In this document: piece by piece, positions 1-7,799 of the stretch | Layout of the letters: each line of letters starts with the position of its first letter | Numbering within the stretch: the stretch's first letter is position 1 | Assembly: GCA_040384625.1 (NCBI GenBank) | Contig: JAZKIW010000081.1 | Span: 1 to 64,000 of the forward strand | DNA: 64,000 nucleotides | Direction: 5' to 3' | DNA from: CADEEN01 sp040384625 | Lineage (GTDB): Bacteria; Pseudomonadota; Gammaproteobacteria; Burkholderiales; Burkholderiaceae_C | Program-made: the position numbers and the translations under genes | The notes under the pieces: model-generated | Told to the model about the DNA's origin: nothing | Database searches by the model: none | What the model saw: only the letters and a program-made list of their open reading frames with translations

Positions 1-268
1 CACGGCCCGACACCGTCTGAATCACATCCGGGCCGAGCACTTTGCGCAATGCTGCGATTTGGACCGACAGGTTGCTTTCCTCGACCACCAGCCCCGGCCA
101 GACCCGCTCGATCAGGGCGTCCTTGCCAACCACTTCGGCCCGTTGCTCCACCAGCTCCACCAACAGGTCGAAGGCCCGCCCACCCAGGCGCACATCCTCG
201 CCCGATATCAGCAGCCGCCGTTCGCCAGGGCGCAACTCGGCATGGCCGAAACGGTAAGTCGTGGTCAC
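1..268 (-). CDS. Winged-helix (OmpR/ToxR-type) transcriptional regulator, partial
   Basis: The reverse strand reads open from a GTG at 268 to the window edge, giving the first 89 codons of a protein whose rest lies outside. The sequence matches the C-terminal effector domain of OmpR/PhoB-type regulators: a short beta-sheet start, an ERRLL stretch, RAFDLLVELVE for the first helices, and VVEESNLSVQIAALRKVLG for the recognition-helix region. Having this DNA-binding domain at the N terminus instead of after a receiver is typical of ToxR/CadC-like regulators and of wHTH-TPR or wHTH-ATPase fusions. No ATG is in frame, and AAGGA lies 12 bases before the GTG. It diverges from the CsgG-like gene, whose expression it could control (inference). 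Confidence 0.72.
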   Translation of the reverse strand, partial: MTTTYRFGHAELRPGERRLLISGEDVRLGGRAFDLLVELVEQRAEVVGKDALIERVWPGLVVEESNLSVQIAALRKVLGPDVIQTVSGR

Positions 269-357
269 AGAAGCAGCAGGTCCTTCGCGCAGAGTCGACG
301 GCCGACGCAAGTCTAGCGGAGGGCACCCAGCGAGCACGGCGCCCGGATTCACTGTTT

Positions 358-375
358 TTCAGAACTATTCAGAAC
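358..375. repeat. Direct repeat TTCAGAAC x2, 10-bp period
   Basis: TTCAGAAC occurs at 358-365 and again at 368-375. The repeats are one helical turn apart, between the divergent winged-helix regulator and the CsgG-like gene. OmpR-family winged-helix proteins usually bind tandem half-sites about 10-11 bp apart, so this is a plausible operator. The function is inferred. Confidence 0.5.
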
Positions 376-383
376 AGTTGTGC

Positions 384-398
384 ACGTCTTCAAGACGT
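384..398. promoter_or_regulatory. Perfect palindrome ACGTCTT-C-AAGACGT
   Basis: This is a perfect 7-bp inverted repeat around one central base, 51 bases before the chosen start of the CsgG-like gene and 9 bases after the tandem TTCAGAAC repeats. Its position in the divergent promoter region suggests an operator. With so short a spacer it cannot form a useful RNA hairpin, so a DNA-binding dimer is more likely. Confidence 0.45.
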
Positions 399-448
399 TC
401 TGCCGACCTAGGACGACCATGCGTGATCGGACTTCGGAGAGCGGACTC

Positions 449-1231
449 ATGATTTTCCCTGACACCGGATCGCAGCGACGGGCCGCCTTTGCCGGAGCCC
501 ACCCGAGGTGCGCAAGAGCCGTCGCTGCCCTGGCGGCTGGCTTTCTCACGGCTTGTGCCAGTTCGCCGGCCCACGAAGCGCCGCGTGTCGACGCCGCGCC
601 CAGCGCGTCGATAGTCAAGGTCCTGCCGCGCAAGGCGGGCGAACTGACAACGGTATCGATCTACGAGTTCCGCTCGTCAGTGACCGAGATTCCGGCCCGT
701 GGCACCACCGACATGTTCAAGACCGCGCTCGTCAACAGTGGCCAGTTCCGCGTCGTCGAACGGGCGCGCCTGGACGAAGGCGTGATGCGCGAGAAGCAGG
801 TCAATGCGTCTGGTCTGAGCACAGGCAAGAGCGCCAAAGACAAGTTGGTCGATGCAAAGTACATTTTCGAAGGCGCCATCACGCAGGCCAATGCCGGCGA
901 AACTCAGCGCACGGGCGCGTTCGGCATCGCCGGCGCCCAATTCGGTGGCAGCACCAACCGTGACGTGATTGGCATCGATGTGCGCGTGGTCGACGTGGCG
1001 ACTGGCACGATTGTCGCTGTCGTCACGGTGCAGAGAGCCATCGGCAGCGATTCGAGCAGCGTCTCTGGCATCGGCAGCCTGATCGGCACCGTGCTTGGCC
1101 AGAAGGGCAAGAGCGCCGCCTACGTGCCTGACGTGCAGTTGCAGCACCAGCGCAAGCAAAGCCTGGATGTGGCGCTGCGCGGCGCGATCGACCAGGCGGT
1201 TGTCGAGCTGGCGAATCGGTTCACGCACTAG
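449..1231 (+). CDS. CsgG-like outer-membrane lipoprotein
   Basis: The 260-residue product begins with a basic segment, a hydrophobic stretch and a lipobox (FLTAC, Cys about 36), so it should be a lipoprotein. The mature part fits the CsgG/HfaB family: an early beta-strand, a TTDMFKTALVNSGQFRVVERARLDE segment split here at NSG, the VDAKYIFEGAITQ strand, a Gly-rich strand pair and a DVRVVDVATGTIV strand that in CsgG belong to the pore-forming and core sheets. The C-terminal helix (ALRGAIDQAVVELANRF) is also family-like. I chose ATG 449 because GGAG lies just upstream; ATG 419 and GTG 380 are alternatives. In curli systems CsgG is the secretion pore, but no curlin or CsgE/F gene is visible here, so the cargo is unknown. 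Confidence 0.8.
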   Translation: MIFPDTGSQRRAAFAGAHPRCARAVAALAAGFLTACASSPAHEAPRVDAAPSASIVKVLPRKAGELTTVSIYEFRSSVTEIPARGTTDMFKTALVNSGQFRVVERARLDEGVMREKQVNASGLSTGKSAKDKLVDAKYIFEGAITQANAGETQRTGAFGIAGAQFGGSTNRDVIGIDVRVVDVATGTIVAVVTVQRAIGSDSSSVSGIGSLIGTVLGQKGKSAAYVPDVQLQHQRKQSLDVALRGAIDQAVVELANRFTH

Positions 1232-1260
1232 GCGATCACTGCAACTCTCGGGAGCCTTGC

Positions 1261-2663
1261 ATGCCGCACCACGATGCGCGCCGCAGCGCCGAACTGCCAG
1301 CCCAGCACGGACAACGTTTGAGCGTCGGCGCGGCGATCTTGACCTTAGCTGCGCTTTCAAACGCGGCGACAACCGCCCCTGCGATGCAACAGGTTCAACC
1401 GGCCTTTGGCGCGACCTCGACGACGACATCGACCACCACCGAGCGCGTTGCGCCCAAACTCCTGGCCCCGCCCCCGCCCCCGCCTTCACTCGCATCCGCA
1501 CCAGCAGGGCTGGCACGGCCGGCGACCGCAGCGGAACCCAAGCGGGCGCATGCCGCACTGCCCTCGGTCAGCAACAGCCTGGGCGAGCGAACTCTCGACA
1601 CCCCAGCCACCCAGTCGGCCAAAAAGCTGTTCGACATGGACGACAGGGCCATCATCATCGTCAGCGGAAGGCAGACCACCGCGGGCGAGGTGAAGAAGTC
1701 GGTGCTTGCGGAGCTGGCGAAGAAGGATGGCCCGCCAAGGACCGTGAAGGGCGCCGCACGAAATCTCGATCTCGCGGCCCTCAGCGTGAGGCACGCCGCC
1801 ACGGCCGCCATGCCGACACTGTCGGCACGCACGCTCAATGCGCCGCTCGACCCCAGCACGCAGGTCAACATCACCCCCGTGCCGTCCACAAGGGGGACGT
1901 TTGCGGAAAGCTCGCAACGCCGGGGCGCACTGTTGAAGGAGCTGCGCTGCGACGACAAGGGGCCTCCTGCGATCGGCGAGATCAAAGGCAAGCTGAAGGC
2001 CGGTGGAAGCGCCTTCACAATCGAAGGCCGCTGCTTCGGCGATCGCTCGGCACGCGTCGTCGTCTACGGCAAGTTCGGCACGATCGACTATGCGCAAATG
2101 GAGGCAATGACGGGCCGACTNNNNNNNNNNCGAAGCTGCCGGCCGGCATTCAGGGCGTTCTGGACCACCGCGTGGAAGTAGCGGTCGTCTCGACCGAGTT
2201 CAGCAAGCCCTTCAGTGCCGACTTTGTCGCCGAACGGGCGCGCATCGACGTGCCCGTGCGCCTTTGGATTGGTGATTACCCAATCTACTCGATCACGACG
2301 AATACCAAGTCCGAGATCGTGTCATCAAGCTATCGAGACAAAGTGGGGGCGAGTCGTTTGCTTGTTCGCGTCAACGAGTCATGCGCGCTGGACACGGTGG
2401 ACTTCAAGGTCTCTGCCGGGACGATCAGCGCATTCAGCGGTTGGGAACAAGGCCCGCCATATCAGGGCAACTTGACGGTCCAGTGGACTCCCTCTTGCAA
2501 GCAGTTAGAAACCTTGGAGAGGCGGGTGTTTTCCAACGAATGGTCCGGGTCGCGGATTTGCAGGGTCTTGATAGAGCCCAAGGCGACCGCCTACTGCCCG
2601 CTCGGCGTGGCGCCCGATCCAGTGTCGCTCAAAGCCCAAGGCTCACCAGCGCGCTTGCGCTGA
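1261..2663 (+). CDS. Secreted protein with IPT/TIG-like domain, interrupted by assembly gap
   Basis: A reading frame starts at ATG 1261 (GGGAG seven bases upstream) with a hydrophobic segment resembling a signal sequence and a Pro/Thr-rich stretch (about residues 45-90). It runs open into the N run at 2121. A second frame emerges right after the gap and continues to a stop at 2663. The two halves fit together: GGSAFTIEGRCFGD before the gap and GVLDHRVEVAVVS after it look like one IPT/TIG-type beta domain. They join in frame only if the true gap length is 3n+2, so 10 N is not the real length. At least 462 residues are visible. It lies 29 bases after the CsgG-like gene and is probably co-transcribed. 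Function unknown. Confidence 0.65.
2121..2130. other. Assembly gap (10 N)
   Basis: Ten consecutive undetermined bases sit inside the secreted-protein gene. The frame before the gap and the frame after it differ, so the placeholder does not reflect the true number of bases. Confidence 0.99.
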
Positions 2664-2694
2664 CGGGCACCCAACAACATCAGAGGAGCGCACG

Positions 2695-4137
2695 GTGAAG
2701 ACGCCCAACTGTTCTCGTCGGCTGCTGGCATGCGCGGGCCTGTTGCTGCTGGCCGCAATCCACACCGCGCACGCCGCCGTCGGCGCCCGCGTGCTGGTCC
2801 AGGAGTGGAGCCCGCTGACACCCAAACAGCAGCCGCTGCGCGTGCTCGTCAATGATCCGAAAATCATCAGCACGCAAGTGCAGAAGGCGTGGACACTCGC
2901 GCGGCCGCGGATCTGCGGCGAGGTGGTGGACGCCATGGTGAAGACCGCGGCGAGCAAGGGCCAGCAGTTGCGCGACGTGAAATGCCTGCTCGACGAAGCA
3001 CCCGCTTTCAGCATCGCAGCCGCCGGGCCGAAGGCAAATGCACTGGCTGCAAGGCTGGCGGTGGGGGGGTATGTCGAGGCCACGACCACCGTACCCGGCC
3101 CGACCGGCGCCTCTCTCGACCCGCGCTTTTCGCTCGCGTTGACGGGGACGCTGAACTTGGGCGTCACCGTGCAAGCCCGCCCTGACCAGACCCTGCGCGT
3201 CGACAAGGTCAACTTCCGGCTGGCGAACGCCAACATCGATTCGCACAACGCGAGCGCCGACACCATCAAATTCATTGCCGAAGAACTGCTGAACGCATTC
3301 AAGGGCCCGAACTTCAAGAAGCTGGCCCAGGACCGCATCAACAGCCAATCGATCGACCTGGCAAATCAGTTCAACACTGCATTGGTGCCGGTTAACGCGC
3401 TGCTGAAGGGCCCCTCGACTGCGGTGCGCGTGGCCGTCTGGGGCCGTCCCGACGCGGTCATCGTCGCCTTCGGGCCACGCGAACTGACGCCGCCCACGGG
3501 GGGCACCATCTTCGGTGCGCTGCGTTGGGACAAGGCCCAAGTCGTCGCGCCGGGCGGCTGCGCCAGCTTCACGATCGCGGCCACGGTGCAGACCGGCCCG
3601 GCACCGCTGCGCGATCCTTCAGGCTACTTCGAGCCGGGCGACGCTCCGGTGCGCAAGGTCGGCAACTTCCAGCTTGAACCCAACCCAAGCGACAGCGAAT
3701 GCCGTTACCGCATGACCGGCCTGGCCGCCGGCTGGCCCAACGCCCTCGTAGCGCGCAGCTCGATCGGCGCGAAGAAGACCACTGGCAATTCGCTGTACCG
3801 CGTCAACTACGCCCTGGCGGGAGATGGTTGGGACGGCAACACCGTCGTTCCGCAGCCGAGCGCCGAGCGCAACTACCTCGTGCGCGGCGCCTTCAGTAGC
3901 ACTGCCACGGCCAATGCAGCGGTGGCGACGAAAAAGGCGCTCCTGTCGCCTGGTGGGCCGGTGATCAACCCCCCAACCGCGAAACTGACCACACCTGCGA
4001 AACCGCTGGTGACGGGCAAGGCGCTCGCCTCGCCGATTGCCAAGGCGACGAGCAAGGCTGACGCCGTCTCACTCAACCTTCAACCCCTGCCGCCGTCGAC
4101 TCTGACGCCGGCGCAGGTGCCCAGTGCGTTGAAATAA
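2695..4137 (+). CDS. Secreted protein of unknown function (480 aa)
   Basis: GTG 2695 is preceded by GAGGAG and opens a clear Sec signal peptide ending near AHA-A (residue about 28). I recognise no domain. The N-terminal half (about 30-240) reads as mixed alpha/beta and includes a basic AARLAVGGYVEAT segment and a helix KFIAEELLNAFKGPNF. The C-terminal half is beta-rich with a few Cys (CASF, CRYR). The last 100 residues are Ala/Thr/Pro/Lys-rich and probably disordered. Only 31 bases separate it from the preceding gene, so it is likely in the same operon as the CsgG-like protein, and secretion or anchoring through that protein is conceivable (inference). Confidence 0.7.
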   Translation: MKTPNCSRRLLACAGLLLLAAIHTAHAAVGARVLVQEWSPLTPKQQPLRVLVNDPKIISTQVQKAWTLARPRICGEVVDAMVKTAASKGQQLRDVKCLLDEAPAFSIAAAGPKANALAARLAVGGYVEATTTVPGPTGASLDPRFSLALTGTLNLGVTVQARPDQTLRVDKVNFRLANANIDSHNASADTIKFIAEELLNAFKGPNFKKLAQDRINSQSIDLANQFNTALVPVNALLKGPSTAVRVAVWGRPDAVIVAFGPRELTPPTGGTIFGALRWDKAQVVAPGGCASFTIAATVQTGPAPLRDPSGYFEPGDAPVRKVGNFQLEPNPSDSECRYRMTGLAAGWPNALVARSSIGAKKTTGNSLYRVNYALAGDGWDGNTVVPQPSAERNYLVRGAFSSTATANAAVATKKALLSPGGPVINPPTAKLTTPAKPLVTGKALASPIAKATSKADAVSLNLQPLPPSTLTPAQVPSALK

Positions 4138-4263
4138 GACGTTGGGGAAACGTGTGGACGTGAAGCTTTCGTCGCTCGTCTGTAGCCCCGCTGCTTGCCA
4201 CCCGACACAGACGCCACCGGCAGTGGCGGGGCCACCGCAACCCCGTTGAAAGGGAGTGAAATC

Positions 4264-5049
4264 ATGGCAGTCAAACACCGAATCGCTTGGCCGTTGCGTG
4301 GCTGTGCAGGCTCTGTGCTCGCGATCGTTGTCGGTTCATCGACCTGGGCCGCGGACGTGACTTGCGCGCAATGGAGCGTCAGCGGAGGTTGGACGGCCAT
4401 CCAGTCGAACCACCAACGCAGGAGCAAGGGTCCGCGGCTGGAACTGCTTCAAACAGGAACCCAATTCAAGGGCTCGGCGCATTACTTGAATGAAAACGGC
4501 ATCGTCGTCTCAGGCCCCGTCGTCGGAACAGCGGTTCGCAACACGTATACCGCCACGATCTACTGGGACGATTCACGAGTGGGCGCGTACAGCGGCGAGA
4601 TCGGGCCGCAGGGACTGGTCGTCGGACGAACCTTCGACAAAAATGACCCCCGCACGAGCGCTGCCTGGCACGCGGACCGGAGTTTTGAGTGCCTGAGAGC
4701 GGGCACCAAGTCCGTGGAGTTGGGCCGCGCACCGGCAAGCACACCAACGCCCGCGGTCACGCCGTCTTCCCTGTGCAAAGCTGCCGCGTCGGCCCGTGCG
4801 CGGCAATCGCCGGCCGCACCGGGCCTCGAGAGGCAGTGCCGTGAGATTACCGCTGCAGCCACAGCGCCGCCCGCGGCCGCCGCGAGATCGGGCACGCCAA
4901 CAATGCCTGCCGGAGCGCGGACCGCGACGCTGATTGCACCTCCGGGTCAGTTGCCGTTTGCCGCGGGCACGTTCAACGGCGATGCCGTGCTCACTAGTGC
5001 TCAGCCGCCTACTACGCGGCACCCGCGGGCGCCGAGCGCGCTGAACTGA
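4264..5049 (+). CDS. Secreted protein of unknown function (261 aa)
   Basis: ATG 4264 has AAGGGAGTG upstream and opens a signal peptide ending around TWAAD (residue about 29). An upstream in-frame ATG at 4195 would put the signal peptide in the middle, so I reject it. The folded part is short (about residues 30-140), Trp- and Tyr-rich, with YLNENGIVVSGPV and YTATIYWDDSRVGAYSGEI suggesting a small beta-barrel or sheet with strand-turn repeats. The rest is low-complexity Ala/Pro with two Cys (SLCKAA, RQCREI). No family recognised. It is the fourth gene of the run that begins with the CsgG-like lipoprotein. Confidence 0.6.
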   Translation: MAVKHRIAWPLRGCAGSVLAIVVGSSTWAADVTCAQWSVSGGWTAIQSNHQRRSKGPRLELLQTGTQFKGSAHYLNENGIVVSGPVVGTAVRNTYTATIYWDDSRVGAYSGEIGPQGLVVGRTFDKNDPRTSAAWHADRSFECLRAGTKSVELGRAPASTPTPAVTPSSLCKAAASARARQSPAAPGLERQCREITAAATAPPAAAARSGTPTMPAGARTATLIAPPGQLPFAAGTFNGDAVLTSAQPPTTRHPRAPSALN

Positions 5050-5080
5050 ATGGTTCCCGTGCACTCGTCATGCCGATCCT

Positions 5081-5098
5081 GGCTGCGCTGGCGCAGCC
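5081..5098 (+). terminator. Stem-loop GGCTGCG-CTGG-CGCAGCC
   Basis: A perfect 7-bp GC-rich stem with a four-base loop lies between the stop at 5049 and the lipoprotein start at 5139. There is no T-tract after it. It could be a weak terminator, a processing or attenuation element, or mark the end of the four-gene run before the lipoprotein/GIDE/LemA set. Confidence 0.4.
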
Positions 5099-5138
5099 GC
5101 TTGTGCAACCAACTCTATCAACAGACTGGAGAACACCC

Positions 5139-5624
5139 ATGATCCGTCGCCTCGCTGCAAGCGTGATCCTCGTCCTCATGTCGGCCTGCGACAGCTCTGC
5201 AGCACCCGCCGATGCCAGGCGACTCGCCGACCTGCTCACCGGCGACGCCAAAGGCAGCGCCGCCGCCAATCCGGTGTGCAAGTTGTTCAGTGCCAAGGAG
5301 GCGTCTGTGTACGCAGGCAGGAAGGTCCAGGCTGGCTCCAACGCGGCCGGAGGTAGAGGCTGCCAATGGGACACCGGCAGTGACGACGCCGGCAGGGTCA
5401 TGGTGCAGGTCGTTCGACTGCAGGATGCCAACCCCCCCAGTGGCGCAGCCGGCTTCCGAGGGTTACCCGCTCTGGGCAAAGACGCCTATGTGGTCGATGA
5501 CCTCTGTTGGACCGTCGGCGCGCCGCAGGGCAAAGAGTTCGTCATCGTCGTCGTCGATGGGCCCAACGCCAACGCCAATACGGCGATCGCGCTGATGAAA
5601 GAGACCTTGAAGCGCCGCCAATGA
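5139..5624 (+). CDS. Small lipoprotein, DUF3558-like pattern
   Basis: The chosen ATG (GGAG upstream) gives a 161-residue lipoprotein with a lipobox ending LMSAC at residue about 18; the longer start at 5070 would bury this signal. The body has a CKLFSAKEASVYAG segment, a GCQWDTG motif and a late Cys (DLCWTVG). The order C..L..A....G...CxW is reminiscent of DUF3558-type actinobacterial lipoproteins, but I hold this similarity loosely. Its stop overlaps the next start as ATGA at 5621, so it is translationally coupled to the GIDE-type membrane protein and probably works with it at the envelope. Confidence 0.65.
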   Translation: MIRRLAASVILVLMSACDSSAAPADARRLADLLTGDAKGSAAANPVCKLFSAKEASVYAGRKVQAGSNAAGGRGCQWDTGSDDAGRVMVQVVRLQDANPPSGAAGFRGLPALGKDAYVVDDLCWTVGAPQGKEFVIVVVDGPNANANTAIALMKETLKRRQ

Positions 5625-7036
5625 GACTCGACGCTGCTCAGCGTTGGACCTTCGTGGTGCCGACTTCGCTCGGCGTCACGCGGTCGACCTGTGAGTTCGC
5701 ACAAGACGAACTCCGCTTCACGTCCGACGACCTGATGGGTGGCAGCCAGACGCTGCCGTGGTCCAGCATCAGGCAGGGCTGCACGGCGACGATGCCCGAG
5801 CTGGGCGGCAAAGGCCTACCGGACCTGCCGAACGGAGCACCGTCGCAACTCGAATGGCTGCTGCTGGCGCGGACCGAAGGCGGCGGCCAACCCTTCATGC
5901 GCGCCCTGCCGCAGGGCAAAGATCGCGATGCCATCGTCGCCGCGGTCGAGGCCCGACTCGGCCCGGCTTGGGTGGGCACGCGCCTGCCGATCGAGCAAGC
6001 GCGGCAGCGGCTCGGCATTGCTGAAGCCGGCTGGAGCACGATGAAGGTGGTGGGCATCGTGGTGGCGGTGCTTGTGCTGCTGACGCTGCTGCTCGTCCTG
6101 CTGAGTCTGCTGATGCAGCCGGTGATCACTGTGCCTGCCGGCTTCGTGCTCGGCGCGTGGGTGTGCCGAGAAGGCCTGGGCGGCCTGCGCGACGCGCTGG
6201 CTGTTGCCAACACGCCGACCTCGAAAGCCGGCAGCGCAGCCTTGGGCTTGGTCGAACTGGAAGGCCGCGCCATCACCAGCGAGCCCTCGACTGCGGCCGT
6301 TACGGGACGGTCGAGCGTGTGGTGGGACGTGACGGTGTCCGTGTGGCACGAAGACGGCGATCGACAGGTCGAGTGGCGCCAGGTCGCGGCGCGGCACGGC
6401 GGCCGCGTCGACCTCGTCGAGTTTCAGGACGACAGCATGACTCTGCCCGTGTGGTTGCCAGGTGCGACCCTTCTCGTCGACCAGCGTACCTGGGACTCGA
6501 GCAAGGATCGCCTGCCCGAACGCGGTCTGGCCCTGCTCGAAGAACTCGGTCTGCCTTGGGGTGGCGAGCAGCGGATCACGGTCACTGAAGAGTGCCTTGA
6601 GGCCGACAAGCGGCTGTTCGTGCTCGGCACACTCGATGAACGTCGCAACGTGCGTGAACCGTCCGAGGCGAGTGCCGTCGAGCGCGGCCAGCAACTCGTG
6701 CGCAGCGGTGAGTGGCGGCGGGCGCTTGTCGACGCGGTACCTGCGCCGATGCGGGTGATCGTCGCCGTGCTGATCGGTCTTCTCGACATGGTCACCCAGG
6801 TCGGCCGGGGCGGCGAGCGCCGCCCGCGCGACATCGTCTCGTCGCCGCCTGCGCTTGCGCCCGAGGCCCTGCTCGTGTGGAGGGGCCACGCCGGCCGACC
6901 GTTCGTGGTCTCGGACCGGCCCGGAAGGTCGGCGCTCAGTGCCCTGCGCCGCCGCTCGCTTTGGGTCTTCGGCTTGGGTGGCGCGGTGCTCTGCTTCACG
7001 CTCTACCAATTCGTCGAACTGTTCCTGGGGCAATGA
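5621..7036 (+). CDS. GIDE-domain membrane protein
   Basis: This 471-residue protein starts at the ATGA overlap with the lipoprotein. Residues about 140-190 form two adjacent membrane helices (VVGIVVAVLVLLTLLLVLL and a second), followed by a domain with LVELEGRA, VTGRSSVWWDVTVSV and a late LFVLGTLDE. That order (processing/GR motif, WWDV strand, LGT turn) is that of the GIDE domain found in bacterial proteins related to mitochondrial MUL1 but without the RING. A last membrane helix lies at the C terminus. In bacteria GIDE proteins commonly sit beside LemA, as here, where the next start again overlaps (ATGA at 7033). The role is not established, and an envelope stress or membrane organisation function is a guess. 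Confidence 0.72.
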   Translation: MRLDAAQRWTFVVPTSLGVTRSTCEFAQDELRFTSDDLMGGSQTLPWSSIRQGCTATMPELGGKGLPDLPNGAPSQLEWLLLARTEGGGQPFMRALPQGKDRDAIVAAVEARLGPAWVGTRLPIEQARQRLGIAEAGWSTMKVVGIVVAVLVLLTLLLVLLSLLMQPVITVPAGFVLGAWVCREGLGGLRDALAVANTPTSKAGSAALGLVELEGRAITSEPSTAAVTGRSSVWWDVTVSVWHEDGDRQVEWRQVAARHGGRVDLVEFQDDSMTLPVWLPGATLLVDQRTWDSSKDRLPERGLALLEELGLPWGGEQRITVTEECLEADKRLFVLGTLDERRNVREPSEASAVERGQQLVRSGEWRRALVDAVPAPMRVIVAVLIGLLDMVTQVGRGGERRPRDIVSSPPALAPEALLVWRGHAGRPFVVSDRPGRSALSALRRRSLWVFGLGGAVLCFTLYQFVELFLGQ

Positions 7037-7614
7037 CCATGGCATGGATGGCGGTGTTCTTGCTCGTGCTCGCACTCGTCGCGATCGGGCTGATCGCGCA
7101 GGGCGTGGCGCTCTACAACGGCCTCGTGCAGGTGAAGCACCAGGTCGACCAGGCCTGGTCCAACATCGACGTGCTGCTCAAGCAACGCCACGACGAACTG
7201 CCCAAGCTGATCGACGCGGTCAAGCGCTACCTGACGCACGAGCGCGAGTTGCTGCACAGCGTGACCGCTCTGCGCATGCGCGCCCAGGCTATCGCCAGCG
7301 GCGAAGGGCGCGTCGAAGCCGAGCAAGCGCTGTCGCAGGGTGTCTCGAAGCTGCTCGCGGTGGCCGAGAGCTACCCCACGCTGCGCGCCAGTGAGGTGTT
7401 CATCGATTTGCAGCAGCGCATCTCCGCGCTCGAGGAGCAGATTGCGCACCGGCGCGAGTTTTACAACGCCGCTGTGAACATCAACAACGTGCGGATGAAA
7501 CAGTTCCCCGACCTGCTGCTCGCTTCGATGGTCGGACTGCAACGCAAGCCGCTGTTCGAGGCCACTCCGCCCGAGCGTTCCGACGTGGACGTTGGCTCGC
7601 GCCTCGTTGCGTAG
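7033..7614 (+). CDS. lemA: LemA family protein
   Basis: The 193-residue product has an N-terminal membrane helix and then the typical LemA core: YNGLVQVKHQVDQAWSNIDVLLKQRHDELPKLIDAVKRYLTHE, a long antiparallel helical bundle, and a final REFYNAAVNINNVRMKQFPDLLLA signature. Family members are N-out, C-in or periplasmic helical proteins of unclear biochemical role. The start overlaps the stop of the GIDE gene by four bases, so the two products are made together. It ends the run of envelope genes that starts at 449. Confidence 0.92.
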   Translation: MTMAWMAVFLLVLALVAIGLIAQGVALYNGLVQVKHQVDQAWSNIDVLLKQRHDELPKLIDAVKRYLTHERELLHSVTALRMRAQAIASGEGRVEAEQALSQGVSKLLAVAESYPTLRASEVFIDLQQRISALEEQIAHRREFYNAAVNINNVRMKQFPDLLLASMVGLQRKPLFEATPPERSDVDVGSRLVA

Positions 7615-7799
7615 CCCGTCGAACCGCGGAACGGCCGACGCCAACAGGCCTTTCCGTGATCACTTCCGATATCTCTTCGCGCAAGCTCTTCTCAACCTTC
7701 GGACCCCTTAAGGATTTTTCGGCCCGTGATGGGCAGGATGGGCCTATCGCCACGGCCTGGCGCTGGCGCCCACTATCCACCACTGAAGAGGAGATCACC

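Noticed and set aside
677..1558. A 293-codon minus-strand frame opposite the CsgG-like gene
   Set aside because: It has no recognisable domain and lies fully across a better supported gene.
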